Positions 1 through 7,672 of a stretch of 64,000 nucleotides of DNA are shown one piece after another. The DNA lies in the NCBI RefSeq assembly GCF_900113635.1, contig NZ_FOQA01000003.1:48496-112495 (forward strand). The letters run 5' to 3'. Position 1 is the first letter of the stretch, and each line of letters opens with the position of its first letter. The notes beneath the pieces were generated by a model. The model was not told where the DNA came from. It saw only the letters and a list, made by a program, of their open reading frames with translations, and ran no database searches. This DNA is from Tindallia magadiensis (GTDB lineage Bacteria > Bacillota > Clostridia > Peptostreptococcales > Tindalliaceae). The position numbers were made by a program, and so were the translations under genes.

Positions 1-241
1 CACCAATATCATGAAACCGCCGTATCGTAATCGCTAAACAAGGGATGAAAGCCAGTACCGCATACCCTAAAGAAAGCTCACCACTGATCGTAAAGTAAGC
101 ATGGAGTGGGAGCCGCCTGTCCATTCCATACCAAGAAAACTCAATCATTGTAACAAGGACCTTAATCGTATTATGAATAATAGCAAAGTGCCAATACTCA
201 CTTCGTGTGGCCCGCCCGTCAAACTGCAGCAATCGATTCAT
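1..241 (-). CDS. DUF805 family membrane protein, 3' part cut by window edge
   Basis: The first 80 residues of a minus-strand protein are visible; the rest lies left of base 1. The N-terminus reads FDGRATRSEYW, followed by hydrophobic stretches, and the visible part ends in RRFHDIG. These two motifs are characteristic of the DUF805 (YhaH-type) family of small multi-pass membrane proteins, whose biochemical role is unknown. The ATG at 239-241 is preceded on the minus strand by AGGAGG at good spacing. It lies downstream of the orphan secreted protein on the same strand, separated by a strong hairpin, so it may be the second gene of that transcript or have its own promoter. Confidence 0.8.
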   Translation of the reverse strand, partial: MNRLLQFDGRATRSEYWHFAIIHNTIKVLVTMIEFSWYGMDRRLPLHAYFTISGELSLGYAVLAFIPCLAITIRRFHDIG

Positions 242-268
242 GAAAATTCCTCCTGTTTCTTGAAAGTT

Positions 269-294
269 CCAGCCCCTCTCCTAGGAGGGGCTGG
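269..294 (-). terminator. Hairpin between orphan secreted protein and DUF805 gene
   Basis: A perfect 10-bp GC-rich inverted repeat (CCAGCCCCTC / GAGGGGCTGG) with a 6-base loop sits 46 bases after the orphan gene's stop and 27 bases before the DUF805 start. On the minus strand it is not followed by a clear U-run, so it may be a partial terminator or a processing/stability element rather than a classical terminator. Confidence 0.5.
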
Positions 295-340
295 GAGAAA
301 ATAATGGATAGTGAGTTGGATGCTTTTCGAGACTTTTTTA

Positions 341-1768
341 CTATCTCATCCAACGAAGATCATTATCCGTATTATTGAAATAATAGACTTTGTCGCCAAT
401 AACCATTGAATAATCTGTATGGATCTTGTATGGCAGTGGTTTAAGCCCGGTGTTTTCATCGAGTAACTGAGCTTGTTGCTCTTCCGTAAAATGCTCCATA
501 AGTTCCGACAGATCATCTGGTAATGTGACAATACTCATGCCAACAAAAATATTATCGCCCCTTTGTTGAAAAGAGCTATAGTTTTCCTGGAACTCCATTT
601 GTCGAAGCAATCCCTTGCGTATGTTCCCTTCCTGATCAGGTGTTGGCGTAAAGAGCCAATCATTGTGGTTTTCTATTTGTGAAACAAGGGCTTTCCCATA
701 TCTGATGGATGGTGGTTGGTTCAAGGATCCGGTAGAAGCATAGTTATCCCAACTCGAGGATCCGGTATAAGCATAGTTATCCCACCTATTAATAAGATTA
801 AACTTTTTGTTTATTACTTGACTGAGAGGGTAATTAAGAGTACCACCTTGCTCATTGCGTATAATTACTGGTGGTAAGTAATAAGGCATACTTTCATGAT
901 CTCGAGGATTTTCGGTTAAATTTTGAAGAACAGCTACAAATGCATCCAACTCGGTGTTTATTTCACTGTCACCTCGAACATCCAACATCATTTCCTCCAG
1001 ACGGCTAACATAGCCTTCATAAGGAGCATAATCAATGCTATGCCTTATTTTTAAATCTTTAACGAGATAAACCTGACGAAGAAGACAGGGTTCTCTTCTG
1101 ACACGTCCATTTCTCTTCAAAGCAATATGATTTGTTTCGGACAGTCTTAATGTTTTTCTTGGGTAAGAAAAAAAAGTTTTATTAGCTCTATTTCTAGATT
1201 CTTCGACAAGCACACTAAAAACAGAGGAGATAGAAGCTTTATTCATGCCTTTCGTGGGATTTGTTTCTTGAACAACGATATAAAATGTAGAGCCTTCTCG
1301 TGGTTGCAGAGCTTTTCCGTGAGAAATTGGCATGTAAAGGAACTCCTCATCAATACGAAGAGTTTCTTTTAAGGGATCGCCAAAATTATAAAACACCTCC
1401 ACAGAAGCTGTTCCATCGAAAAAACGAAGATCACCACGATCAACAGCTTTCAGAAAAGCACGAAACTGATCGAAATTCTGGAAATCATCCAGAGATTTAA
1501 TGGATATATAGGTGTTGATAAGATTTGGGGAAGTATCAGAAGACTTTTGTGTCTTCTCTCCTGCGCTATTTACATGAATAGAAGTACTTTGTCTTATTAA
1601 GCCAGCACTTTCCTGATAGAACGGTTGGCACGAGTCAACCGTCAAAGAACTAGACTGAATATACTCAATTTCCGTATCGGCGAAAGGAGTAAAGAGCATG
1701 GTTTTCTCACTGGCATAGATAGAAATGCTGCTTAATAGTAAAGCGAAAATAATTACTCGTTTTAGCAT
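341..1768 (-). CDS. Orphan secreted protein with signal peptide
   Basis: This 475-residue protein begins with a short basic N-terminus and a hydrophobic core (residues 4-18), typical of a Sec signal peptide with likely cleavage near residue 20, so it is probably exported. No domain is recognised in the mature part. It is polar, with many Asn, Ser and aromatic residues, and ends in a stretch rich in Tyr/Asn/Asp. A tandem 11-residue repeat (WDNYAYTGS / WDNYASTGS) lies about two thirds along. The start is an ATG with AGGAGG upstream. It could be a cell-surface or secreted accessory protein; the function is unknown. Confidence 0.65.
   Translation of the reverse strand: MLKRVIIFALLLSSISIYASEKTMLFTPFADTEIEYIQSSSLTVDSCQPFYQESAGLIRQSTSIHVNSAGEKTQKSSDTSPNLINTYISIKSLDDFQNFDQFRAFLKAVDRGDLRFFDGTASVEVFYNFGDPLKETLRIDEEFLYMPISHGKALQPREGSTFYIVVQETNPTKGMNKASISSVFSVLVEESRNRANKTFFSYPRKTLRLSETNHIALKRNGRVRREPCLLRQVYLVKDLKIRHSIDYAPYEGYVSRLEEMMLDVRGDSEINTELDAFVAVLQNLTENPRDHESMPYYLPPVIIRNEQGGTLNYPLSQVINKKFNLINRWDNYAYTGSSSWDNYASTGSLNQPPSIRYGKALVSQIENHNDWLFTPTPDQEGNIRKGLLRQMEFQENYSSFQQRGDNIFVGMSIVTLPDDLSELMEHFTEEQQAQLLDENTGLKPLPYKIHTDYSMVIGDKVYYFNNTDNDLRWMR
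725..790 (-). repeat. Tandem 33-bp in-frame repeat in orphan secreted gene
   Basis: Two adjacent 33-bp units begin at 725 and 758. The first 28 bases are nearly identical (one substitution). The unit is 11 codons long, so it duplicates a WDNYAxTGS peptide without disturbing the frame, suggesting recent slippage or duplication. Confidence 0.8.
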
Positions 1769-2226
1769 AAAAATTCCTCCTAAAGTATTATTGTTGAGAG
1801 TTTACTGTGGATGTCACTATCTGCAAGAATCGAAGGACCATGTTTTCGGTTAATGGCATTAAGCTGTTTTAGGGATAGTGAAAAATTCATTTCTTTCCAA
1901 CCAGCAATTTTTCTTTTTAAAAAAGCATTGTACCATTAAGATGATAAAAAATCTGGACAAAATTTGTCGAGTTTTTGCCCTTTTTTCCGTTCTTAGGCCT
2001 ATGGTCTTACAAATAGATCCAGGCATGGAAGGTTAGGAAAAGTTTTTGATGGTAAAGATCGATCTAGAGGAAAGAAAAAAGTATTTCATGCCTTGTTTAG
2101 CAGGGAAGTAGGTATTAGGAGTAACGATAGTAATCTTTTTATTGGCAATATCTGTTGGAAATTCAATTTCGAACAACTTTAGCGAGAGTTTTTTGTTTTA
2201 TGCAAAAGTCTCTAGGAGAGTTACTC
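1769..2226. other. Intergenic region, possibly holding a decayed small reading frame
   Basis: No intact gene is supported here. A frame opens at ATG 2049, meets a stop at 2109, then stays open with a hydrophobic stretch until TGA 2286, which overlaps the next gene's GTG by the GTGA pattern. This could be a small membrane-protein gene broken by one stop, but no homology is recognised and it may be chance. A 13-bp palindrome (GACAAAATTTGTC) lies at 1956-1968. Confidence 0.3.
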
Positions 2227-2255
2227 TTGCCCATTTTGTCATTATCCGGTACAAT
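2227..2255 (+). promoter_or_regulatory. Sigma-A-type promoter for the small membrane protein
   Basis: TTGCCC at 2227-2232 and TACAAT at 2250-2255 are separated by 17 bases (4/6 and 5/6 matches to consensus). The predicted start is about 25 bases before the GTG at 2285. Confidence 0.55.
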
Positions 2256-2284
2256 AGAAAAAAATGGCCAAGGATGGCTGAAGG

Positions 2285-2548
2285 GTGAAAGCTGTGGAAA
2301 GAACGATTAATATTGCCTTTATGATCTTATTATTAATCCCGGTGGCTGCACTTCTGATCTTACAAAACCGAATTCTTTTTCAGCAGCTAAAAAGAAAAAC
2401 CAGACAAAAACCAGTAGTTGTAAAATCAGCACCATCATCAAAATCAAGATCTGAAAAACCAGTGGCGTCCGCTTATTCGTCGCCAGTCTCTTTGCGGGAA
2501 CGCCGCAAAAAACGTTACGAAGAGAAGAAAAAAGCCCTTTACCGCTAA
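2285..2548 (+). CDS. Small single-pass membrane protein
   Basis: This 87-residue protein has one hydrophobic segment (about residues 10-27) followed by a very basic, Ser/Lys/Arg-rich cytoplasmic tail ending in a charged ERRKKRYEEKKK region. The inferred topology is a single N-terminal membrane anchor with a basic tail. The family is not recognised. The start may be GTG 2285 or GTG 2294; the latter has a better spaced GAAGGG. A terminator overlaps the last codons, so it forms a one-gene transcript with the promoter at 2227-2255. Confidence 0.6.
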   Translation: MKAVERTINIAFMILLLIPVAALLILQNRILFQQLKRKTRQKPVVVKSAPSSKSRSEKPVASAYSSPVSLRERRKKRYEEKKKALYR

Positions 2549-2567
2549 TACTGTAAAGGGCTTTTTT
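2529..2567 (+). terminator. Rho-independent terminator overlapping stop codon
   Basis: AAAAGCCCTTTAC pairs with GTAAAGGGCTTTT across a 10-base loop and runs into TTTTTT. The left arm lies within the last codons of the small membrane protein, so the stop codon is inside the loop. Confidence 0.85.
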
Positions 2568-2666
2568 AGGGTAACCTGTGCCCTTTAGGGTACTGTGCCC
2601 ATCCACTTCCATGATCAATTGCAACAGATGGAAAATGTTTTATACCTTGCTTTAGGAGGAATCATT

Positions 2667-3170
2667 GTGATCAAACATACCGTTTCAACACCAAAAAAAT
2701 CTTTTTCTTCCACTTTGCTAATCGTCATCGGCCTGGTGGTGGCCGTTAATTTTTCAGTCCATGTCATTAATCGATTACCCGGTTCCTACGGTGGATTGGG
2801 TGGATTACTGCTTATTTTGGCACTGGCCATTTATACATCCCGGCTGATGAATCGAAAACTTGCTTCCTATATCTACGAATGGGATGGAGAAAAGCTAAGA
2901 ATTTCTAAAAAGATTGGTCGTAGAGATAAAATGGTGCTGGAATTACCAAAAGAAAACATTCAGTGGATACGCCCTTTGGAAGAAATACGGTCACAGCTCC
3001 CTCAGATGAAACGTCCCAGAAAAACCATGGCTCTGTCCTGTCGCCTTCAGGGAGATGCCATTTACTTATTGCAGTATGTGGATGGAAAAAGAACCTACCG
3101 AGTTATTTTTGAGCCGGGTGCAAAACTGCAAAAAGAACTAAAAAAAGCAGCCAAAGAAAAGGTAGTGTAA
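2667..3170 (+). CDS. Membrane protein with PH-like cytoplasmic domain
   Basis: The product is 167 residues. GTG 2667 is chosen because AGGAGG ends eight bases upstream; the frame is open further 5' but without a ribosome site. Two adjacent hydrophobic segments (about residues 16-34 and 45-62) form a hairpin anchor, followed by a soluble region starting YEWDGEKLRISKK. This two-helix-plus-beta-rich layout resembles small bacterial proteins with a PH-like domain, but that is inference from layout only. It ends 42 bases before the decarboxylase gene and may be cotranscribed with it. Function unknown. Confidence 0.65.
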   Translation: MIKHTVSTPKKSFSSTLLIVIGLVVAVNFSVHVINRLPGSYGGLGGLLLILALAIYTSRLMNRKLASYIYEWDGEKLRISKKIGRRDKMVLELPKENIQWIRPLEEIRSQLPQMKRPRKTMALSCRLQGDAIYLLQYVDGKRTYRVIFEPGAKLQKELKKAAKEKVV

Positions 3171-3212
3171 AGTAGTTTATGAAAAAATCAAAGAAAAGGA
3201 TAAGGGAAATTT

Positions 3213-4646
3213 ATGAGAAAAAATCCACTGATGGAGGCCTTACAAAGCCTGGAAAAGAAAAAACCGGTTTCCTTTCATACACCGGGGCATAAAAACGGAC
3301 AGATCTTTGAAAGAAGCCCGTCTTTTCCCTTGTATCCCCTTTCCTTTACCTGGGATACGACAGAAATTCCAGGTACGGATCATTTGCATCACCCACAAGG
3401 AGTGATTAAAGAAAGTCAGGAAAAAGCAGCGGCTTTTTTTGGAGCCGATGAAAGCTTTTTTCTGGTAAATGGCAGTACCGGAGGGATTTACAGCATGATC
3501 ATGACCGTCGCTAAGCCTGGCGATGAGCTGATTATTCAGCGAAACAGCCATCAATCTGTTTATCATGGCTGTCTTTTAGGAGATGTGATTCCCCGATATC
3601 TTCAACCGGAAATAGATGGACAAACAGGACTGACAAAAGCCGTAACGGAAAAAACCGTTGAAGAAGCATTGAAAAAGTGGCCAAAAGCCAAAGGTATGTT
3701 GTTAACTTCTCCCAATTATTACGGCTACTCTGCAAATCTGCCGGTGATTGCTGAAATCCTTCATCGGCACAAGAAGGTGCTATTGGTAGACGAAGCACAT
3801 GGAAGCCATTTTATTCTGGCAGAAGATCGGATGCCGCCAACGGCCTTAAAGGCTGGTGCGGATTTGGTGGTTCAAAGCACTCATAAAACACTGCCAGCTC
3901 TGACGCAGGCCTCCATGCTTCATCGGCAGGGAAAAGCCATCGATGGTCATCGGTTAAAAACGATGCTGCAGATTCATCAAAGCAGCAGCCCTAGTTATCT
4001 TTTGATGGCTTCTCTGGAGAATGGGGTGAGGCTGTTGGAAGAAAGTGGAAAAGCCTGGATGGAAGAACTATTGGAAAACATTGAACATACCAGATGCCAA
4101 ATGGCCTCTGTTCAGGAAATAGATATGATAACAGGAGATGATCCGACCCGTCTTTGGTTCAATATGCATGGAACCGGGCTTAGCGGGTATGAATGGAATA
4201 AGCGGCTGGCAGCTCAATATGCGGTGATGATGGAAATGGCGGACCCTCTGGGCGTATTAGCCCTTACCACCATCGGTAATAGGAAAGAAGATTTTGACCG
4301 ACTGGTCGAAGCGATCAGGAGAATAAGGGAAGATGCCTGGAAAAAGGAAAGTGACCACTCAGTCGGAGAACGGGATCTGAATGCCTTATGGGAAGAAAGT
4401 TTATGGGAAGAAAGTTTTTTTCATAAAGTCCCAGAGAGAGTGCTTAGCCTGCGGCAAGCTATGGATGGGGAGAAAGAAATGGTTTCTCTTCATCGGGCCG
4501 TGGATCGAATCAGTGGGGAAATGATCGCTCCCTATCCACCAGGAATTCCTGTCCTCCTTCCGGGAGAAAAAATATCCGCTTCTTTGATTCAATGGCTGGA
4601 AAAACGACAGGATTTTTTAGAAAAAGAAATAAGCGTCCTTCGATAA
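3213..4646 (+). CDS. Orn/Lys/Arg decarboxylase family PLP enzyme (YaaO-like)
   Basis: This 477-residue fold-type I PLP enzyme matches the short YaaO/arginine-lysine-ornithine decarboxylase group. FHTPGHKNG (residues 21-29) is the family's N-terminal signature. The PLP-contacting VDEAHGSH is at 192-199 and the Schiff-base lysine is K225 in STHKT. Such enzymes decarboxylate basic amino acids to polyamine precursors; which substrate is used cannot be told from sequence. Position immediately upstream of tmk is the same as in Bacillus (yaaO-tmk). A perfect 15-bp tandem duplication at 4386-4415 gives LWEESLWEES, probably a recent slippage event in a surface loop. First gene of a probable operon with tmk, darA and holB. 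Confidence 0.9.
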   Translation: MRKNPLMEALQSLEKKKPVSFHTPGHKNGQIFERSPSFPLYPLSFTWDTTEIPGTDHLHHPQGVIKESQEKAAAFFGADESFFLVNGSTGGIYSMIMTVAKPGDELIIQRNSHQSVYHGCLLGDVIPRYLQPEIDGQTGLTKAVTEKTVEEALKKWPKAKGMLLTSPNYYGYSANLPVIAEILHRHKKVLLVDEAHGSHFILAEDRMPPTALKAGADLVVQSTHKTLPALTQASMLHRQGKAIDGHRLKTMLQIHQSSSPSYLLMASLENGVRLLEESGKAWMEELLENIEHTRCQMASVQEIDMITGDDPTRLWFNMHGTGLSGYEWNKRLAAQYAVMMEMADPLGVLALTTIGNRKEDFDRLVEAIRRIREDAWKKESDHSVGERDLNALWEESLWEESFFHKVPERVLSLRQAMDGEKEMVSLHRAVDRISGEMIAPYPPGIPVLLPGEKISASLIQWLEKRQDFLEKEISVLR

Positions 4647-4670
4647 AGAAAAAACAGAGGGGGTTTTTCA

Positions 4671-5345
4671 GTGGCAGAAAACCAGAAGGAAACAATAGAA
4701 GAAAAAAAAGGGTTGTTTATCACCTTGGAAGGCATGGACGGGGCCGGAAAAACTACCCAGATGCAGCAACTAAAACAGTATCTGGAAAAACAGGGATATA
4801 GGGTATGCCTTACCCGGGAACCAGGAGGCACCCCTATTTCAGAAAAAATTCGCAACCTTATTCTTGATCCGCAACATGGAGAAATGCATCCGTGGACAGA
4901 AGCCTTACTCTATGCCGCCGCCCGGGCTCAGCATGTCAGTCAGGTAATCCAACCGGCCCTTCAGCGGGAAGAAATCGTATTATGTGACCGGTTCCTGGAT
5001 TCAAGCCTGGCTTATCAAGGGGTTGGCAGGGGGCTGGGGATGGAGGAAGTTCTGAAAGTAAACGAACCGGCCCTGATGGGGCGATGGCCTGATATGACCT
5101 TTTGGTTTAATTTGACGCCAGAAGAAAGCTTTCGCCGCAAAAAAGGAAGAGATCCCAAGGATCGCTTGGAACAACAGGCGCATGATTTTTACGAAAAGAT
5201 TTATCAGAGCTATCGTCAGCTGGCGGAAGAAAATCCCCAACGAATCATTACCATTGATGGAAATAAAAGCATTCCATGGATTCAAAAAATGATGCGTTGC
5301 ACCATTGATCACTATATACAAGCAGGTTATAAGTCAAGAAAGTAA
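4671..5345 (+). CDS. tmk: Thymidylate kinase
   Basis: TMP kinase phosphorylates dTMP to dTDP for DNA synthesis. The 224-residue product has the P-loop GMDGAGKTT at residues 21-29, the TREPGG motif, the substrate-binding DRFLDSSLAYQG segment and a LID region. The start is GTG 4671 with GAGGGGG upstream; the first ten residues are an extra charged leader compared with most TMP kinases (about 205-212 residues). It lies 24 bases after the decarboxylase and 53 before darA, in conserved order. Confidence 0.97.
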   Translation: MAENQKETIEEKKGLFITLEGMDGAGKTTQMQQLKQYLEKQGYRVCLTREPGGTPISEKIRNLILDPQHGEMHPWTEALLYAAARAQHVSQVIQPALQREEIVLCDRFLDSSLAYQGVGRGLGMEEVLKVNEPALMGRWPDMTFWFNLTPEESFRRKKGRDPKDRLEQQAHDFYEKIYQSYRQLAEENPQRIITIDGNKSIPWIQKMMRCTIDHYIQAGYKSRK

Positions 5346-5398
5346 AGGGTGCCATTATCAATTATCCATTGCCTTTTGAAAGCGAGGAGGGTTATAAG

Positions 5399-5728
5399 AT
5401 GAAACTAGTCATTGCTATTGTTCATGACGAAGATGCCAAAAGATTGCTGGAAGAGCTAACAGAACATCAATTTCGCGTTACCAAACTTTCCACCACCGGT
5501 GGCTTCTTAAAAGCAGGAAATACCACTATGTTAGTGGGGGTTGAAAACGAGGAAGTGGAGAAAGTAAAAGAACTGATCAATGAAAACTGCAAATCTCGTA
5601 AAGAATTATTGACAGCCCCGGCTCCAGTTTCTGGAACCACTGGTGTGTTTATTCCTCACCCTGTAGAAGTTACTGTCGGCGGCGCTACGGTTTTTGTTGT
5701 TGATGTGGATGAATACCATAAATATTGA
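5399..5728 (+). CDS. darA: Cyclic-di-AMP receptor DarA (PII-like)
   Basis: This 109-residue protein belongs to the DarA/PstA (YaaQ) family of PII-like trimeric proteins that bind cyclic di-AMP. It starts MKLVIAIVHDED and contains LSTTGGFLKAGNTT, part of the family's ligand pocket, and ends with VDVDEYHKY. ATG 5399 is chosen because AGGAGG lies just upstream, giving exactly the usual family length. Its place between tmk and holB is conserved. It implies that the organism uses c-di-AMP signalling, though no cyclase or phosphodiesterase is in this window. Confidence 0.95.
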   Translation: MKLVIAIVHDEDAKRLLEELTEHQFRVTKLSTTGGFLKAGNTTMLVGVENEEVEKVKELINENCKSRKELLTAPAPVSGTTGVFIPHPVEVTVGGATVFVVDVDEYHKY

Positions 5729-5742
5729 TAGGAAGTGAAAAC

Positions 5743-6801
5743 GTGAGCATATCATTAACACAAACCATTGGTCAGGAGCCGATCAAACAGGTGCTGAGCC
5801 GGGCATTGGAAAACGGAAAACTATCCCACGGATATTTGTTTGAAGGACCAACCGGTCTGGGAAAACGGAAAATGGCAAAAGAGCTGGCGGCAGTCCTATT
5901 GTGCCGTCAGGAAAAAAAGCCCTGCGGAGAATGTAACGACTGTCTTCAGGTAGCCGCCGAAACCCATGCCGAGTTCCGATGGATTCGCTCAGAAGAAGAA
6001 GGAAAAGAGCCGGTTGTCACCGTTGAAATGATCCGTAACCTAGTAAAAGATATTTACTTGAAACCCTATGAAAGCGATCATAAGGTGTATGTGTTACCAG
6101 AAGCAGATACCATGACCTTGCAGGCGCAAAATGCATTGTTAAAAACCCTGGAAGAACCACCAGAGCATTCATTGCTTATTTTAGTAACCCCGGCACCGGA
6201 ACGATTACTACCCACCATTCGCTCTAGATGCCAGCGCCTGGTATTTCGACCTGTGGAACGGAAGGTATTGGAGAATTATTTGGTGAAGGAAAAACAAATG
6301 GCTCCGGAAAAAGCGGCTCCTCTAGCGGCTTTTGCCAATGGAATTCCGGAAAGAGCCGTAGAAATGCTAGAGAATGAAACCTATCAAGAAGAGTACAAGG
6401 CCTTTGTCCAGTTAACGGATAGTATCCTTGAGAAAAGCTATGGACTGGCGATCGAGAAAGGCAGTTTTATGCAACAAGAAAAAAGCCAGGCCTTATGGGC
6501 CTTAGACTTTTGGCAGGAATGGTTAAGAGACTTACAAATCTTACTGATAGGGGGATCCGAGGATTTATTGGTGCATCAGCATCAGAAACATCGGCTCCAA
6601 AAACAGGTCACCGGCTATACCAGGGCATCTCTTCAGACGGCTCAGCTACTGATGGAAACAAGCCGGGAAGATATCAGGCTCCATGGAAATCTGGCTTTCA
6701 TTGTGGAAACCTTGCTGATTAACATGGTAAGACTGGTGAAGGAACCGAGTTATAGCCATGAATTATCGAAGATGCTGGCCGCTGATACCACGGCGGAATA
6801 A
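5743..6801 (+). CDS. holB: DNA polymerase III delta' subunit
   Basis: A clamp-loader component of 352 residues. It shows the AAA+ layout: EGPTGLGKRKMA is the degenerate Walker A, C-x6-C-x2-C-x2-C follows as the zinc module, then LLKTLEEPPEHS and the sensor/arginine segment TIRSRCQRL. GTG 5743 is preferred (AGGAAGTG eight bases upstream); a TTG at 5725 is an alternative that would overlap darA. Bacillus yaaR, which normally sits between yaaQ and holB, is missing here. Its 3' end overlaps the convergent TetR gene by 39 bp. Confidence 0.93.
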   Translation: MSISLTQTIGQEPIKQVLSRALENGKLSHGYLFEGPTGLGKRKMAKELAAVLLCRQEKKPCGECNDCLQVAAETHAEFRWIRSEEEGKEPVVTVEMIRNLVKDIYLKPYESDHKVYVLPEADTMTLQAQNALLKTLEEPPEHSLLILVTPAPERLLPTIRSRCQRLVFRPVERKVLENYLVKEKQMAPEKAAPLAAFANGIPERAVEMLENETYQEEYKAFVQLTDSILEKSYGLAIEKGSFMQQEKSQALWALDFWQEWLRDLQILLIGGSEDLLVHQHQKHRLQKQVTGYTRASLQTAQLLMETSREDIRLHGNLAFIVETLLINMVRLVKEPSYSHELSKMLAADTTAE

Positions 6802-7422
6802 TTTCATAAAGCGGCGGGAAGCATTGGCAATTTCCTGGGATGTGATGGATTCGGAAGCTTCGGAGGAAGCTTCTTTTTTCGTTTGCATTTGAAGAAGGAC
6901 ATAACGATAAAATTCATCCATCATTACCTGGCAAAAGAAAATAACCAGCGATGCATCCGCATCCGTTGCAATGCTGCCCTTTAATTGATGCCGTACCATT
7001 AATGGATGCAATGTCTTTTGATGATGGTTTTTTATTTCCTCTATCCGTTGGGGCGAAAGCGGGCTTAATCGCTGATCCGTAGCAAACAGCAACAAAGAAT
7101 GAAAAGAAGGGTGTTGAAGTCGAAAACCGGTTTCCAACCGTAATAAAGCTTCGAAAACATGAAAAAAATCATCTGGGTTTGCAGGCATGTGACTTTTAAG
7201 GTAAAATTGCTTTAAGGTAAAGACATTATTGACTAAATAGTCGTAAAGATCAAGCTTTCCCGTAAAGTATTGATAGAAGGTGCCTTTCGCCATGCCAGCT
7301 TTTTTTAGCAGGGCTGAAAGAGAAGCTTGGGAATAGGGTTGGTAGGCAAAGGCTTCTAAAGCCAGATCAAAAAAAGCATCCTGTTTTTTTCCGGATAATC
7401 GTGAAAAAGCGGGTTTTGGCAT
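6763..7422 (-). CDS. TetR/AcrR family transcriptional regulator
   Basis: This 219-residue regulator has an N-terminal TetR helix-turn-helix, with SLSALLKKAGMAKGTFYQYF at about residues 35-54, and a C-terminal ligand/dimerisation domain with no recognisable specificity. ATG 7422 is chosen because GGAGGTG lies just upstream; a further ATG at 7437 lacks a site. It is transcribed divergently from ricT, and a palindrome overlapping its -10 suggests autorepression. No obvious efflux or enzyme gene is adjacent, so its target is not clear. It is inserted into the holB-ricT segment of an otherwise conserved block, and its last 39 bp overlap holB tail to tail. Confidence 0.9.
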   Translation of the reverse strand: MPKPAFSRLSGKKQDAFFDLALEAFAYQPYSQASLSALLKKAGMAKGTFYQYFTGKLDLYDYLVNNVFTLKQFYLKSHMPANPDDFFHVFEALLRLETGFRLQHPSFHSLLLFATDQRLSPLSPQRIEEIKNHHQKTLHPLMVRHQLKGSIATDADASLVIFFCQVMMDEFYRYVLLQMQTKKEASSEASESITSQEIANASRRFMKLFRRGISGQHLR

Positions 7423-7435
7423 AGATAACACCTCC

Positions 7436-7451
7436 ATGACTATAGGGTCAT
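7436..7451. promoter_or_regulatory. Candidate TetR operator
   Basis: ATGAC-TATAGG-GTCAT is a 5-bp perfect inverted repeat with a 6-base spacer, lying between the -10 and start codon of the TetR gene and overlapping one base pair pair of the -10. TetR-type regulators commonly bind such palindromes in their own promoter; binding here is inferred. Confidence 0.45.
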
Positions 7452-7479
7452 CTTAATAGAAAGGAAAGAATCTTGTCAA
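7450..7479 (-). promoter_or_regulatory. Sigma-A-type promoter of the TetR gene
   Basis: On the minus strand, a perfect TTGACA (plus-strand 7474-7479) is followed after 18 bases by TAAGAT (7450-7455). Confidence 0.6.
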
Positions 7480-7559
7480 GAAGAAATAGAAAAAGAGATG
7501 AAAACCGCTGAAAAAAATGATTTCAGAAGAAAAATCTGATAGAATAAAGCCTACAAAAG

Positions 7560-7660
7560 CAGCATCAAAAAATAGAAGTAGAAGATATAGAAGCAAAAAA
7601 ACAAAAGCACAAAGCACAAAGCAGAAGTACAAAATAGAAGCACAAAGTAGAAGCAACAGG
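7560..7660 (+). other. Purine-rich, internally repetitive leader of ricT
   Basis: About 100 bases consist of degenerate copies of AGAAGCACAAA with almost no pyrimidine runs. The ricT frame is open through it and would encode a Lys/Arg/Ser-rich extension, but the only strong ribosome binding site is at 7661-7667, so it is treated as untranslated leader. Confidence 0.5.
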
Positions 7661-7672
7661 GAGGAAATAAGA

